From Rosenbergiella australiborealis (GTDB taxonomy: Bacteria > Pseudomonadota > Gammaproteobacteria > Enterobacterales > Enterobacteriaceae): a DNA stretch of 64,000 nt. The DNA lies in assembly GCF_018494035.1 (NCBI RefSeq), contig NZ_JABBFO010000003.1:1-64000 (forward strand). Reading direction: 5' to 3'. The notes beneath the pieces are model-generated. The model saw only the letters and a program-made list of their open reading frames with translations. It was not told the DNA's origin and searched no databases. Positions 49,017 through 59,233 of this stretch are shown piece after piece. The stretch's first letter is position 1, and the number at the start of each line of letters is the position of its first letter. Both the position numbers and the translations under genes were made by a program.

Positions 49017-51167
49017 TTAGCGTTTATCGTCAGCTTGTTGTGACTGAATAGCCGTTAGCGCAATGGTATAAACGATGTCATCGACTAATGCCCCTCTTGA
49101 AAGATCATTCACCGGCTTACGCATTCCTTGCAGCATCGGGCCAATAGAAATGAGCTCCGCTGAACGTTGTACCGCTTTATAGGTGGTATTACCCGTATTG
49201 AGATCTGGGAAGATAAATACGGTTGCTCGGCCTGCAACCCGCGAGTTGGGGGCTTTTGATTTCGCCACATCTTCCATAATCGCCGCATCATACTGTAAAG
49301 GGCCATCAATAATCAGATCAGGTCGTTTTTCTTGCGCAAGCCGTGTCGCCTCACGCACTTTGTCAACATCGCTGCCACTGCCTGAGTTTCCCGTTGAGTA
49401 TGAGATCATTGCAACACGAGGTTCAATACCAAAAGCTGCAGCAGAGTCCGCTGATTGAATGGCGATTTCTGCCAGTTGCTCAGCATTAGGATCTGGGTTG
49501 ATTGCGCAGTCGCCGTAAACCAATACTTGTTCGGGCAGTAGCATAAAGAAAACCGATGATACAATACTGCTATTCGGCGCAGTTTTAATCAGCTGTAGGG
49601 GGGGGCGAATTGTATTGGCGGTCGTGTGTACGGCTCCTGAAACTAAGCCATCGACTTCGCCTTTTTCAAGCATTAAAGTCCCTAGCACGACATTGTCTTC
49701 CAGTTGCTCACGAGCAACCACTTCCGTCATCCCTTTGTTTTTACGTAATTCTACAAGGCGAGAGACGTATTGCTCGCGAACGGCACGAGGATCGATAATG
49801 GTAACACCTTCTCCCAACTCAATCTCTTGTACGGACGCGATGCGTTGAATTTCTGCCGGATCGCCCAATAGTACGCACTCCGCGATTTTGCGTTCCGCAC
49901 AAATAGCCGCTGCACGTAATGTCCGTGGCTCATCGCCTTCAGGTAGCACAATACGTTTACCCGCTTGTCGCGCTAATTCGGTTAATTGATAACGAAAAGC
50001 AGGAGGAGAGAGCAGTCGACTGCGTTCGGCGACGGAACTTAAGGAATTAATCCACGGTTTGTCAATAAAACTCGCGATAAATTCTTGAACTTTTTCAATG
50101 CGTTGGGTGTCATCTACTGGAATTTCCAGATTAAAACTTTGTAGGTTTAATGAGGTTTGCCAAGTATTAGTATTCACTAAGAATACGGGTAAGCCAGTTT
50201 GGAAAGCGCGAGAACAAAGATCGTGCACGGCGGGATCAATTTGATAGCCACCTGTCAGTAGGATAGCCCCAATCTCTACGCCATTCATCGCTGCAAGACA
50301 AGCTGCGACCAGTACGTCAGGACGATCGGCTGAAGTAACCAGCAATGAGCCCGGACGAAATAGCTTGAGCATATTAGGTAAACTTCGCGCGCAGAAAGTC
50401 ACCGATTGAATTCGTCGTGTCGCAATATCCCCTTCGTTAATGATATCCGCTTTTAAATGACGGCACATATCAATCGCTCGGGTAGCGATAAGATCAAAAC
50501 TCCAAGGTATACACCCTAGAATGGGTAATGGAGAAACGTGCTTGATCTGGTCTACACTGAGATTGGCAATAGTCGCTTCATTAGTCGCGTCAAACATTTC
50601 TGATAGGTCAGGACGTGTGCGTCCTTCTTCGTCGGTGGGGGCGTTAATTTTATTAACGATCACGCCCGAAATATTTTTATTTTTGCGGCCCCCAAAACTG
50701 TTTTGTAATAGCTCGATTCTTTCTTTTAACTGCGCGGGCGTATCTGTACCTGGCGCAGCGACAAAAATAATTTCGGCGTTAAGTGTCTTTGCAATTTCAT
50801 AGTTAAGGGTTTGTGCAAATTGATTTTTACCTGTGGGTACTAGCCCCTCAACTAAAATCACGTCGGCATTATGGGTATTGTCATGAAAGCGAGCAATGAT
50901 CTCTTCCATTAACATGTCTTGCTGTCCATTACTGAGCAGATTTTCCACATAGCTCATAGCTAAGGGAACAGCAGTAGGAATGGAGGATGTAGCGTTAATA
51001 ATCGTCGTGGTATGATCTTGTGTATATCCGGCGTCGCGGGGTTGTGCGATTGGTTTAAATACACTAATACGCATACCCTTACGTTCCATCGCACGAATAA
51101 CACCTAAACTCACGCTGGTCAGGCCGACACTTGTGCTCAGTGGCACTAACATAATAGTACGAGACAA
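49017..51167 (-). CDS. pta: Pta, phosphate acetyltransferase (long form)
   Basis: 716 residues from a TTG at 51167 ([22 protein letters not shown]), which aligns with E. coli Pta and has AGAGGGA about 8 bases upstream; the ATG at 51185 has none. N-terminal DRTGG-type domain and C-terminal transferase domain with [35 protein letters not shown] and [14 protein letters not shown]. Makes acetyl phosphate from acetyl-CoA. Downstream of ackA by 41 bases. Confidence 0.94.
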   Translation of the reverse strand: MSRTIMLVPLSTSVGLTSVSLGVIRAMERKGMRISVFKPIAQPRDAGYTQDHTTTIINATSSIPTAVPLAMSYVENLLSNGQQDMLMEEIIARFHDNTHNADVILVEGLVPTGKNQFAQTLNYEIAKTLNAEIIFVAAPGTDTPAQLKERIELLQNSFGGRKNKNISGVIVNKINAPTDEEGRTRPDLSEMFDATNEATIANLSVDQIKHVSPLPILGCIPWSFDLIATRAIDMCRHLKADIINEGDIATRRIQSVTFCARSLPNMLKLFRPGSLLVTSADRPDVLVAACLAAMNGVEIGAILLTGGYQIDPAVHDLCSRAFQTGLPVFLVNTNTWQTSLNLQSFNLEIPVDDTQRIEKVQEFIASFIDKPWINSLSSVAERSRLLSPPAFRYQLTELARQAGKRIVLPEGDEPRTLRAAAICAERKIAECVLLGDPAEIQRIASVQEIELGEGVTIIDPRAVREQYVSRLVELRKNKGMTEVVAREQLEDNVVLGTLMLEKGEVDGLVSGAVHTTANTIRPPLQLIKTAPNSSIVSSVFFMLLPEQVLVYGDCAINPDPNAEQLAEIAIQSADSAAAFGIEPRVAMISYSTGNSGSGSDVDKVREATRLAQEKRPDLIIDGPLQYDAAIMEDVAKSKAPNSRVAGRATVFIFPDLNTGNTTYKAVQRSAELISIGPMLQGMRKPVNDLSRGALVDDIVYTIALTAIQSQQADDKR

Positions 51168-51208
51168 AATAATTCCCTCTTTCATTTTTAAAACAGAGAC
51201 AGATACGC

Positions 51209-52411
51209 TTATGCGGTCAGGGTTGCGGCATCTTGTGCAATGGCCCACTCTTCATTGGTAGGAATAACCAATATAGGACGACTTCCTGTGGAGTGTATGG
51301 CACCTGATTCCCCAAAGCGTGCAGCTAAGTTTTTTGTCTCATCAATTGATAAGTTGAGTAGTGCTAATTTTTCGATCGTCTGCTCACGGATTTTGGCTGA
51401 ATTTTCACCAATTCCACCAGTGAAAATGACGGCATCCAGCCGGCCATCCATGAGTGAAGAATAGGCGCCAATATATTTTGCTAAGCGATGGCAAAAAACG
51501 TCGAGCGCGCGTTTAGCTTCTGGTTTATCTGTGAAATGATCTTCGACGTAACGGCAATCGCTGGTTACACCGGTCAGACCGAGTAGACCGGACTCTTTAG
51601 TCAGTAACTGATTAATTTCAGCTAAATCCATTCCTAAATTGTCATGTAAATAGAAAATAATGGCAGGATCAATATCCCCACTACGTGTACCCATGACTAA
51701 ACCCTCTAATGGAGTCAGTCCCATTGAGGTATCAACACATTTACCGTCGCGGATGGCTGCTACAGAACCGCCATTACCCAGATGGCAGGTGATAACATTG
51801 AGTTCATCGACCGATTTATTCAACACCTTGGCGGCTTGACGTGAAACGTAGAAATGGCTAGTGCCATGTGCGCCATATCGACGAATACCATGTTGTTCAT
51901 AAAGCGCATACGGAAGGGCGTAGAGGTAAGACTCTTCAGGCATAGTCTGGTGAAAGGCTGTATCGAAAACAGCAACGTTTTTGTGCGTTAAGTGAGGGAA
52001 ATTCTTGAGGGCTTCTTCTATACCAATCAAATGTGCGGGGTTGTGTAAGGGGGCGAAACAAATAGCCTGTTCAATCGCATGAATGACCTCGTCAGTAATG
52101 ATAACCGACTGAGTTAACTGTTGGCCGCCGTGTACAATTCGATGACCAATCGCACTAATTTTATCGGAGAGTTCCGGTGCATCAGCTAAAATATGTGAAA
52201 CGATAAAAGCCAATGCTTCACTATGACTGGCTCCTGCACCAAGTGCTTTTTCGTGTTTAGTGCCTGCATATTTCCATTTAATGCGGGCTTCAGGCAGAGA
52301 AAAACACTCAGCAAGGCCGGAAAGATACTCCGTGCCAGTGATCGGATCAAGAATAGCAAACTTTAGGGAGGAACTACCGCAATTTAGAACCAGAACTAAG
52401 TTACTCGACAT
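51209..52411 (-). CDS. ackA: AckA, acetate kinase
   Basis: 400 residues, starting [20 protein letters not shown], with [14 protein letters not shown] and [20 protein letters not shown]. Converts acetyl phosphate and ADP to acetate and ATP. First gene of ackA-pta; divergent from yfbV across 297 bases that must hold both promoters. Confidence 0.97.
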   Translation of the reverse strand: MSSNLVLVLNCGSSSLKFAILDPITGTEYLSGLAECFSLPEARIKWKYAGTKHEKALGAGASHSEALAFIVSHILADAPELSDKISAIGHRIVHGGQQLTQSVIITDEVIHAIEQAICFAPLHNPAHLIGIEEALKNFPHLTHKNVAVFDTAFHQTMPEESYLYALPYALYEQHGIRRYGAHGTSHFYVSRQAAKVLNKSVDELNVITCHLGNGGSVAAIRDGKCVDTSMGLTPLEGLVMGTRSGDIDPAIIFYLHDNLGMDLAEINQLLTKESGLLGLTGVTSDCRYVEDHFTDKPEAKRALDVFCHRLAKYIGAYSSLMDGRLDAVIFTGGIGENSAKIREQTIEKLALLNLSIDETKNLAARFGESGAIHSTGSRPILVIPTNEEWAIAQDAATLTA

Positions 52412-52708
52412 AAACGCACCTATAAATTTAATGTGTCAGCAAACACCAAACTCATGTGAATCGGCATTGCTACCGTTAATGCTAATATACACTGGTCGAT
52501 AGCGATAACTATGTTCTGAGGCAATGTCCGCACATTTATAGGACTGTTCAGACGAATCAGTGTAAGTTTGTGTCATCTTTCTCATCGATTATTGATGGGG
52601 GTGTTATTCTAGCCCCATTAATGCACTAAGAGATCGTGGTGCGAATGGTACTCCCAATTAATCGGGATTTAAAACTTTTTAAATCTTTCGACTTATGAGG
52701 CAAAGACA

Positions 52709-53158
52709 ATGAACGATACGTATCGACCCGGGCTATTTGCCACCCTACGTCTTGGCAAAAAATATATGAAAAGTTGGCCATTAGAGAAGAGCCTTTCCGC
52801 GATTTTCCCCGAAAATAGAATCTGTCGTGCAACACAATTCGGAATCCGGTTTATGCCGCCAATTGCGGTCTTTATCTTATGTTGGCAAATCGCTTTTCAT
52901 GCCCAGATAGGACCGGCTATCGCGACAGCGGTTTTTGCCTGTGGGCTGCCATTGCAAGGACTCTGGTGGCTAGGGAAACGGTCGATGCAACCTTTACCTG
53001 CAGGAACCTTGGAATGGTTTCATACAATCCGCGACAAATTACAAACGTCTGGCCATGCGGTAAATATTCCAAAAGGGGAGGTCACGTATCAGAGCTTGGC
53101 TGAGCTATTAATGAGGGCTTTTAAGCAGCTAGATAAAGCCTTTTTGGATGAGATCTAG
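52709..53158 (+). CDS. yfbV: YfbV, UPF0208 membrane protein
   Basis: 149 residues, two membrane helices (MPPIAVFILCWQIAF and IATAVFACGLPLQGLWWLG), with KSWPLEKSLSAIFPENRI as in E. coli. In E. coli YfbV helps confine MatP effects to the Ter macrodomain. Followed by hxpA after 17 bases; yfbU, its E. coli neighbour, is absent. Confidence 0.93.
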   Translation: MNDTYRPGLFATLRLGKKYMKSWPLEKSLSAIFPENRICRATQFGIRFMPPIAVFILCWQIAFHAQIGPAIATAVFACGLPLQGLWWLGKRSMQPLPAGTLEWFHTIRDKLQTSGHAVNIPKGEVTYQSLAELLMRAFKQLDKAFLDEI

Positions 53159-53175
53159 TTGATAAGGTAACGGAT

Positions 53176-53817
53176 ATGTATCGAGGATTTCTGTTCGATT
53201 TGGATGGCACGTTGGTTGATTCTTTGGCCGTAGTCGAAAGCGCCTGGTCCCAATGGGGTCAACAACAGGGTATAGCCGCTGAGGAGATTTTGGCATTTAT
53301 TCATGGTAAGCAAGCGATAACGTCTTTGCGTCACTTTTTGCCGCACGCGGATGAGACAACTTTACGCGAAGAGTTTCTATGGCTTGAGCATCTCGAATCA
53401 ACGACGATTGAGGGAATTATTGCTCTACCGGGTGCGCGTGAACTACTGTCCTTTCTTAATGAACAACAAATTCCTTGGGCAATTGTGACCTCCAGCAGCC
53501 TACCAGTCGCTACCGCTCGTTATCAGGTATTGAATCTTCCCCTTCCTGAAGTATTTATTACTGCTGAACAGGTTGCTCAGGGAAAACCCTACCCTGATCC
53601 TTACTTGCTGGGAGCAAAACAGCTTAATCTTGCTCCTGAAACTTGTGTCGTTGTGGAAGATGCGTTAGCGGGAATTCAGTCAGGCTTAGCAGCAGGGTGT
53701 AGCGTAGTCGCCGTGAACACACAGCATGGCTCTGAGCATCTATCACCGACCTATCGCTTGTCAGCATTGACTGAATTAACGATTTCAATCGAGCCAAATG
53801 GCTTTACTCTTAACTAA
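53176..53817 (+). CDS. hxpA: HxpA (YfbT), HAD-family sugar phosphatase
   Basis: 213 residues with HAD motif I FLFDLDGTLVDSLAVVES, motif II VTSSSLPVATA and motifs III/IV QGKPYPDPYLLGA and VVEDALAGIQSGLAAG. Hydrolyses hexose and hexitol phosphates in E. coli. Downstream of yfbV, convergent with yfbR. Confidence 0.9.
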   Translation: MYRGFLFDLDGTLVDSLAVVESAWSQWGQQQGIAAEEILAFIHGKQAITSLRHFLPHADETTLREEFLWLEHLESTTIEGIIALPGARELLSFLNEQQIPWAIVTSSSLPVATARYQVLNLPLPEVFITAEQVAQGKPYPDPYLLGAKQLNLAPETCVVVEDALAGIQSGLAAGCSVVAVNTQHGSEHLSPTYRLSALTELTISIEPNGFTLN

Positions 53818-53830
53818 TGCCCTATAACTT

Positions 53831-53860
53831 ATCAGGACATCGGAAGCCCGACGTCCTGAT
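53831..53860. terminator. Hairpin between convergent hxpA and yfbR
   Basis: ATCAGGACATCGG pairs with CCGACGTCCTGAT (12 of 13 positions, loop AAGC). Only a weak T tract, but its place between two convergent stops suggests bidirectional termination. Confidence 0.65.
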
Positions 53861-53864
53861 CTTG

Positions 53865-54470
53865 CTATTGATAATTTTCGGAGATACGGTCAAGTGTTGT
53901 GGTACAACTTGCCGCGAATATTTCCATAAAATCATTAACTTCAGGCATTGTTTGACGTAAGAGGGTTAACCTCTCCTCAAGGCCGTCTTTAACATGAATA
54001 AATTCATCATTATTAAATCGAAGTTCGTTAAGTGTTTTGATATAGGCGGCTAATATATCGGCAGCTTTGACAATTTTTTTATACTCACTGTCGACATTAT
54101 CTTGAATAATGACATTCGAGAACGCATCACGTAAATCTTCAGGTAGTGTTGTTAAACACTCTTGTTCCGCAATCTTTTCTAAATGTTTAAATGCGCGGGT
54201 AAACTCTGGATTATGGTACTTAGTCCGAGAATTGATATCTTGCAGTTTTGTTTCGGATACTTCGTGGTAGAGCGCAATAACCGCAGCGCGGTCTGGATTC
54301 AATGAATTACCGTAACGTTTATTACCAATAACAATGAGTAAATGTGCAATAACGGCTACTTGATGGCTATGCTCTGCGACGTTTTCTTTTTGGACACAGT
54401 GCATCAACGCCCAGCGTTTTATTAATGGCATGCGTGTTATCCACGCCATAAAGGTGCTTTGTATTGGCAT
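53865..54470 (-). CDS. yfbR: YfbR-like 5'-deoxynucleotidase with an altered HD motif
   Basis: 201 residues, E. coli YfbR-like (199). His34 (NVAEHSHQVAV), His69, Glu73, Asp78 and Asp138 (KAADILAAY) align with E. coli His33, His68, Glu72, Asp77 and Asp137. The signature HD reads His69-Glu70 (ALYHEVSETKLQDI) instead of YHDASE, and the TGDLPTPVK stretch after it is replaced by LQDINSRTK. YfbR normally hydrolyses deoxynucleoside 5'-monophosphates with a divalent metal. The substitution may change metal or substrate use. A paralogue replacing YfbR is possible, but it lies in the conserved position beside alaA. Confidence 0.82.
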   Translation of the reverse strand: MPIQSTFMAWITRMPLIKRWALMHCVQKENVAEHSHQVAVIAHLLIVIGNKRYGNSLNPDRAAVIALYHEVSETKLQDINSRTKYHNPEFTRAFKHLEKIAEQECLTTLPEDLRDAFSNVIIQDNVDSEYKKIVKAADILAAYIKTLNELRFNNDEFIHVKDGLEERLTLLRQTMPEVNDFMEIFAASCTTTLDRISENYQ

Positions 54471-54491
54471 TCTATCCCCTAAAATGAAATG

Positions 54492-54515
54492 AAAAAAAGA
54501 CGCCCTAAAGCGTCT
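54492..54515 (-). terminator. Rho-independent terminator after alaA
   Basis: On the minus strand AGACGC-TTTAGG-GCGTCT is followed by seven T, just after the alaA stop and before yfbR. Confidence 0.88.
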
Positions 54516-54527
54516 TAGATAAAGTCA

Positions 54528-55745
54528 TTATTGATGATAGTGGCTGAGAAAGCGACCGAACTTATTAATTGCCATCTCAAGGTCATCGACTCTTGGGAGC
54601 GTTACAATACGCACATGGTCTGGCCAAGGCCAGTTGAATGCGGTGCCTTGTACTAGAAGAACTTTTTCTTGGAGCAGAAAGTCGAGTACCATTTTCTGGT
54701 CATCGTAAATATTGAATTTTTTAATATCAATTTTCGGGAACATATAGAGCGCCCCCTGGGGTTTGACACAGCTGACTCCCGGAATCTGGTTGACTAATTC
54801 CCATGCACGTTCACGCTGCTGATATAATCGCCCTTCAGGGACAATAAATTCGCTAATACTTTGGTAACCGCCTAACGCCGTTTGGATTGCATGTTGTGCA
54901 GGGACGTTTGCACACAAGCGCATTGATGCCAACATCTCAAGACCTTCTATATAGCCTTTAGCATGTTTTTTCGGACCATTTAGTACCATCCAACCTTGAC
55001 GGAATCCCGCTACCCGGTAAGTTTTCGATAACCCGTTAAATGTGACCGTCAGTAAGTCGGGAGCTAATGCTGCAATCGAGTGGTGTTGCGCTGCATCATA
55101 CAAAATTTTGTCGTAAATCTCGTCAGCAAAAATAATCAGATTATGCTCACGTGCAATATTCACAACTTCAATGAGTAGCTCTTTACTGTATACCGCACCA
55201 GTAGGGTTATTAGGGTTGATAATGACGATACCACGGGTACGTGGCGTGATTTTGGCTCGTATATCGTCAAGATCGGGGAACCAGCCACTGCTTTCATCAC
55301 ATAAGTAATGCACCGCTTTACCACTGGAAAGTGAAACCGCTGCTGTCCAGAGAGGGTAGTCGGGAGCGGGAACAAGCATTTCATCGCCCGTATTCAACAG
55401 GGCTTGCATTGATTGTACGATTAGTTCCGAAACACCGTTACCGATGTAAATATCTTCAACGGTAACGTCGCGCATCCCTAAGGCTTGGTAATGCTGCATA
55501 ATCGCTTTACGCGCCGAATAGAGACCTTTTGAGTCACTGTATCCTTGTGATGTCGGCAGATGTTTAATGACATCAACTAAAATTTCGTCTGGCGCCTCAA
55601 AACCGAAAGGAGCAGGGTTGCCAATATTTAATTTAAGGACTTTATTACCTTCTTCTTCAAGCCGTTTAGCTTCTTTCAGTACAGGGCCACGAATATCGTA
55701 ACAAACATTCTCTAACTTGGCGGATTTTTCTATTTTTATGCTCAT
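54528..55745 (-). CDS. alaA: AlaA, glutamate-pyruvate aminotransferase
   Basis: 405 residues from ATG 55745 (MSIKIEKSAKLENVCYDIRG); ATG 55754 would add three. PLP lysine in TFNGLSKTYRVAGFRQGW, plus GNPAPFGFEAPDEI and VIINPNNPTGAVYSKELL. Makes alanine from pyruvate and glutamate. The most strongly conserved protein seen here against E. coli. Confidence 0.96.
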   Translation of the reverse strand: MSIKIEKSAKLENVCYDIRGPVLKEAKRLEEEGNKVLKLNIGNPAPFGFEAPDEILVDVIKHLPTSQGYSDSKGLYSARKAIMQHYQALGMRDVTVEDIYIGNGVSELIVQSMQALLNTGDEMLVPAPDYPLWTAAVSLSSGKAVHYLCDESSGWFPDLDDIRAKITPRTRGIVIINPNNPTGAVYSKELLIEVVNIAREHNLIIFADEIYDKILYDAAQHHSIAALAPDLLTVTFNGLSKTYRVAGFRQGWMVLNGPKKHAKGYIEGLEMLASMRLCANVPAQHAIQTALGGYQSISEFIVPEGRLYQQRERAWELVNQIPGVSCVKPQGALYMFPKIDIKKFNIYDDQKMVLDFLLQEKVLLVQGTAFNWPWPDHVRIVTLPRVDDLEMAINKFGRFLSHYHQ

Positions 55746-56560
55746 GGGCTTCATCTCGGCTTAAGGAACAAGAAGTGACTCTACAAAACTTCCAGTAAAT
55801 GTACTCTGCTCAGAGAGTTAAATGAAGTATCACCGTAATCTTAACGTTGATTACAGAAGGGAAATCTATGTTTATAGATTTTTGTTTTGAATATTTGTTT
55901 TTTTTGGTTTTTAGTTCTGATTGATAAGGTCTTCTACGCTTGAAAAAGCATGTCAGTACAGCGGATTGCGTGTAGATGCGAGATTAGTCCCCTATAGGTT
56001 AAAGATAAATGTTAAGTAAATATTTATAAGAAATTTTCGGATAATTATTCGTTATCTATTAACGAACGTTGATTAAAAGAATTAAATAAGATTTGTACTT
56101 GTTATTATCAATTTGTCTTAAATGTTTTTCGGTTATTAGTGATTAATAATACATAATAAAAATATTAAAAATTTTATGATTTCTTATTAGAGGGAATTAT
56201 TAGCAATAAGAGAGTGGTGTTGGTCTAAAAAATATGAACTAAGTCAAAGAAAGTTCACTTTTATCGAAAAAAAATTCCAATTTAAGGTTAAAAATGATTA
56301 AGTCTAATTAACATTTTAGAACTTTTACTTGAAGAGGTATTAGCTAAAACTTCCGTTTGTTATATCCAAAATTTCATTCTGAATAGCTGGAAAAGATAAG
56401 TAAGTATAAGCAGATTATTCACCACGCAGCGTGGATAATCGTTTAAAAGTGTATTTTTATTACACGCTGGAGAGTTTCTCTAGTAATTTAAATACAGTCT
56501 ATTTTGACCAGTGATGAACAACACCAGGCAATATTAAAATAAAACTAAAAGTGAATAATT
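55746..56560. other. 815-base AT-rich gap between alaA and lrhA
   Basis: Strongly AT-rich, no open frame or RNA gene I can support. In E. coli the same gap is long and holds the lrhA promoter with a long leader and H-NS-type DNA. An imperfect hairpin lies near 56413-56440 (GATTAT-tca-CCACG against CGTGG-ATAATC), upstream of lrhA. Promoters of both divergent genes must lie here. Confidence 0.55.
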
Positions 56561-57499
56561 ATGACAATCCATCACAATATATCGATTAACCTCGATCTTG
56601 ATTTGCTGCGTACTTTTGTTGCAGTCGCAGATTTAAATACTTTTGCCGCCGCTGCGGCGGCTGTTTGCCGTACCCAGTCTGCGGTGAGCCAGCAAATGCA
56701 GCGTTTAGAACAAATTGTCGATCGTGAGCTGTTTGCACGTCATGGCCGTAATAAATTGCTTACCGAACACGGCATACAATTACTCGGTTATGCAAGAAAA
56801 ATACTGCGATTCAACGATGAAGCCTGTGCCTCATTGAAATACAGTAATGAACAAGAAAAATTAATTATCGGTGCGACAGAAGATACTGCAGATAGTTTGT
56901 TGCCTTTTATGCTTAATAGAATTACTGCGCTTTATCCTAGTTTAGACGTTGAAGTACGAGTAAATAAAACTGACATTGTATTACATCTACTCGATGAACA
57001 GGAGATTGATGTTGCACTCACGACGCAATGTGATGCTCGATTTGAGCAACAGTTATTGCGTACATCTCCAACACTATGGTTTTGCGCGGCTGATTTTGCT
57101 TTCACGGCAGGGGAGGCCATTCCTCTTGTTGTGCAAAATGAAGGGGAGTTATTTCGAGAAATTGCGACTCAAGCACTCGATGAACATCAAGTTCCTTGGC
57201 GCCTAGCGTATGTCGCTAATTCAAAAGCCGCCATTAATGTGGCAGTTAAATCGGGTTTAGGTGCGACTGTTCGTCCCGCGGAAATGTTACAACCTGAATT
57301 ACGTGTATTAGGAACAGCAGAAGGCTTGCCACTTCTCCCCGATACCCAGTATTTACTCTGCCGTCGGATGGAAGGAGGAAAACCTTTTGTGCAATCGTTA
57401 TTCAACGTTTTGGCTCCGACCCCGGATACTGTACATCGATTAAACGATCTTCCTGTGCTAGAGAATGAGTGTTCGCGGTTAGAGGAAGAACAGCACTAA
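56561..57499 (+). CDS. lrhA: LrhA/HexA/PecT-type LysR regulator
   Basis: 312 residues. The N-terminal helix-turn-helix NTFAAAAAAVCRTQSAVSQQMQRLEQ is nearly the same as E. coli LrhA; the effector domain is more diverged. LrhA represses flhDC; the plant-pathogen orthologue HexA/PecT controls virulence enzymes. Precedes nuoA as in E. coli. Confidence 0.92.
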   Translation: MTIHHNISINLDLDLLRTFVAVADLNTFAAAAAAVCRTQSAVSQQMQRLEQIVDRELFARHGRNKLLTEHGIQLLGYARKILRFNDEACASLKYSNEQEKLIIGATEDTADSLLPFMLNRITALYPSLDVEVRVNKTDIVLHLLDEQEIDVALTTQCDARFEQQLLRTSPTLWFCAADFAFTAGEAIPLVVQNEGELFREIATQALDEHQVPWRLAYVANSKAAINVAVKSGLGATVRPAEMLQPELRVLGTAEGLPLLPDTQYLLCRRMEGGKPFVQSLFNVLAPTPDTVHRLNDLPVLENECSRLEEEQH

Positions 57500-57995
57500 C
57501 AGATAGTTAAGGTAAGCGAAAAGAAACGGACCCACTATCGTTCTCCCATTATTCCAATTGTTGCCCTCTATCAGACTCATTTCTTCTGAATTTATGAGCG
57601 GAAGAGGGCCAGTAAGGGGGCTGAATTAGTAAGAGCTATGAAGCGTCATTGTTGACCGAAATGATGGAAGTCATGAGTTAGATCAAAAAAACCTTACATA
57701 TTGTGTGTGTAAATTTCAATAAACCTGCCACACTTATTTGAGTTCTTTTAAAGGTATTGTGATAGAGATCTGAAGTTAACATATTAGAAAGTATGTTTAT
57801 AAATTGTTAATAAATGTTTATGTTTGTCTGGTTAGGTTGACAAAAGGTTATAAAAAGGAGTAAAAAAAGCGAATAAAAATACTGTTAATTATTTATTTAA
57901 CAGATGTTACTAAAAGGTATAACACCTTCCGTAAACTTTTTGTGGTCACTCTTTGCGCGGTTTCGCCAATCAGCATCCACATTTGAAGAGTAAGC
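57500..57995. other. 496-base gap containing the nuo promoter region
   Basis: AT-rich and without a supportable gene. In E. coli the equivalent region binds ArcA, NarL, FNR and IHF to regulate nuo. I cannot place any of these sites with confidence. Confidence 0.5.
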
Positions 57996-58439
57996 ATGAG
58001 TATGTCAACCACTACTGAAGTAATCGCTCATCATTGGGCTTTTGTCGTTTTCGTCGTCATTGCTTTCGGACTCTGTGCATTCATGTTAGCCGGCGGTTGG
58101 TTACTGGGTGGCAGGGCTAAAGGCAGACATAAAAACACGCCTTTTGAATCAGGTATTGAACCTGTTGGTTCTACACATCTTCGCCTCTCTGCAAAATTTT
58201 ATCTTGTCGCCATGTTCTTCGTCATTTTTGATGTAGAAGCCCTGTTTCTCTACGCGTGGTCAGCGTCAGTACGCGAAAGTGGCTGGGTTGGCTTCGCTGA
58301 AGCGACAATTTTTATTCTTATTTTGTTAGCCGGATTAGTTTATCTCGTCAGAACGGGAGCACTTGATTGGGCGCCAGCACGTCGTCGTATTGTCGTCAAA
58401 TCGGAAAACCAACGCGGCAATTCTCCTCAAAAGTCATAG
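57996..58439 (+). CDS. nuoA: NuoA, complex I membrane subunit
   Basis: 147 residues, three membrane helices, starting [16 protein letters not shown] as in E. coli, with [38 protein letters not shown]. First gene of the nuo operon for proton-pumping NADH:quinone oxidoreductase. Confidence 0.96.
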   Translation: MSMSTTTEVIAHHWAFVVFVVIAFGLCAFMLAGGWLLGGRAKGRHKNTPFESGIEPVGSTHLRLSAKFYLVAMFFVIFDVEALFLYAWSASVRESGWVGFAEATIFILILLAGLVYLVRTGALDWAPARRRIVVKSENQRGNSPQKS

Positions 58440-58451
58440 AGAGGCATTAAG

Positions 58452-59132
58452 ATGGATTACACACTCACCCGCGTAAACCCCAACGGTAATGGTGAGAACG
58501 ATCGCTATCCTTTGCAGCAGCAGGAAATTGTCAGCGATCCTCTCGAACAACATGTTCACAGAAGCGTCTATATGGGCAAATTGGAACATGCGCTTCATGA
58601 TATGGTGAATTGGGGACGTAAAAATTCTCTATGGCCCTATAACTTCGGACTTTCTTGCTGCTATGTTGAGATGACTACCTCATTTACAGCCGTCCATGAT
58701 GTTGCCCGTTTTGGTGCTGAGGTGATGCGTGCATCACCGCGTCAAGCTGATTTCATGGTGATTGCCGGTACGCCTTTCACTAAGATGGCACCCGTCATTC
58801 AACGTCTTTACGATCAAATGCTTGAGCCGAAATGGGTGATTTCTATGGGTGCCTGTGCCAACTCTGGCGGCATGTACGATATTTATTCGGTCGTACAAGG
58901 TGTCGATAAATTTCTTCCTGTCGATGTTTACATTCCTGGTTGCCCCCCTCGTCCTGAAGCCTATATGCAAGCCCTTCTCTTGTTACAGGAATCCATCGGT
59001 AAAGAGCGTCGTCCTCTTTCTTGGGTCGTCGGGGATCAGGGTGTATACCGAGCGAATATGCAATCGGAACGTGAACGTAAACGTGGTGAACGTATTGCCG
59101 TGACTAACCTGCGGACGCCAGACGAAATTTGA
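58452..59132 (+). CDS. nuoB: NuoB, complex I subunit carrying cluster N2
   Basis: 226 residues with the N2 4Fe-4S cysteines in [24 protein letters not shown] and [14 protein letters not shown]. Connects the peripheral arm to the quinone site. 12 bases after nuoA. Confidence 0.97.
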   Translation: MDYTLTRVNPNGNGENDRYPLQQQEIVSDPLEQHVHRSVYMGKLEHALHDMVNWGRKNSLWPYNFGLSCCYVEMTTSFTAVHDVARFGAEVMRASPRQADFMVIAGTPFTKMAPVIQRLYDQMLEPKWVISMGACANSGGMYDIYSVVQGVDKFLPVDVYIPGCPPRPEAYMQALLLLQESIGKERRPLSWVVGDQGVYRANMQSERERKRGERIAVTNLRTPDEI

Positions 59133-59233
59133 CCTGAAACCATTAGGCGACGTTAGTTCCAATAACAATAATTCTCTCGCTTAGTGGCTGCCTTCTTTGT
59201 CGTGCCTTTACTGGCCGGAATGGTGAACAACGT

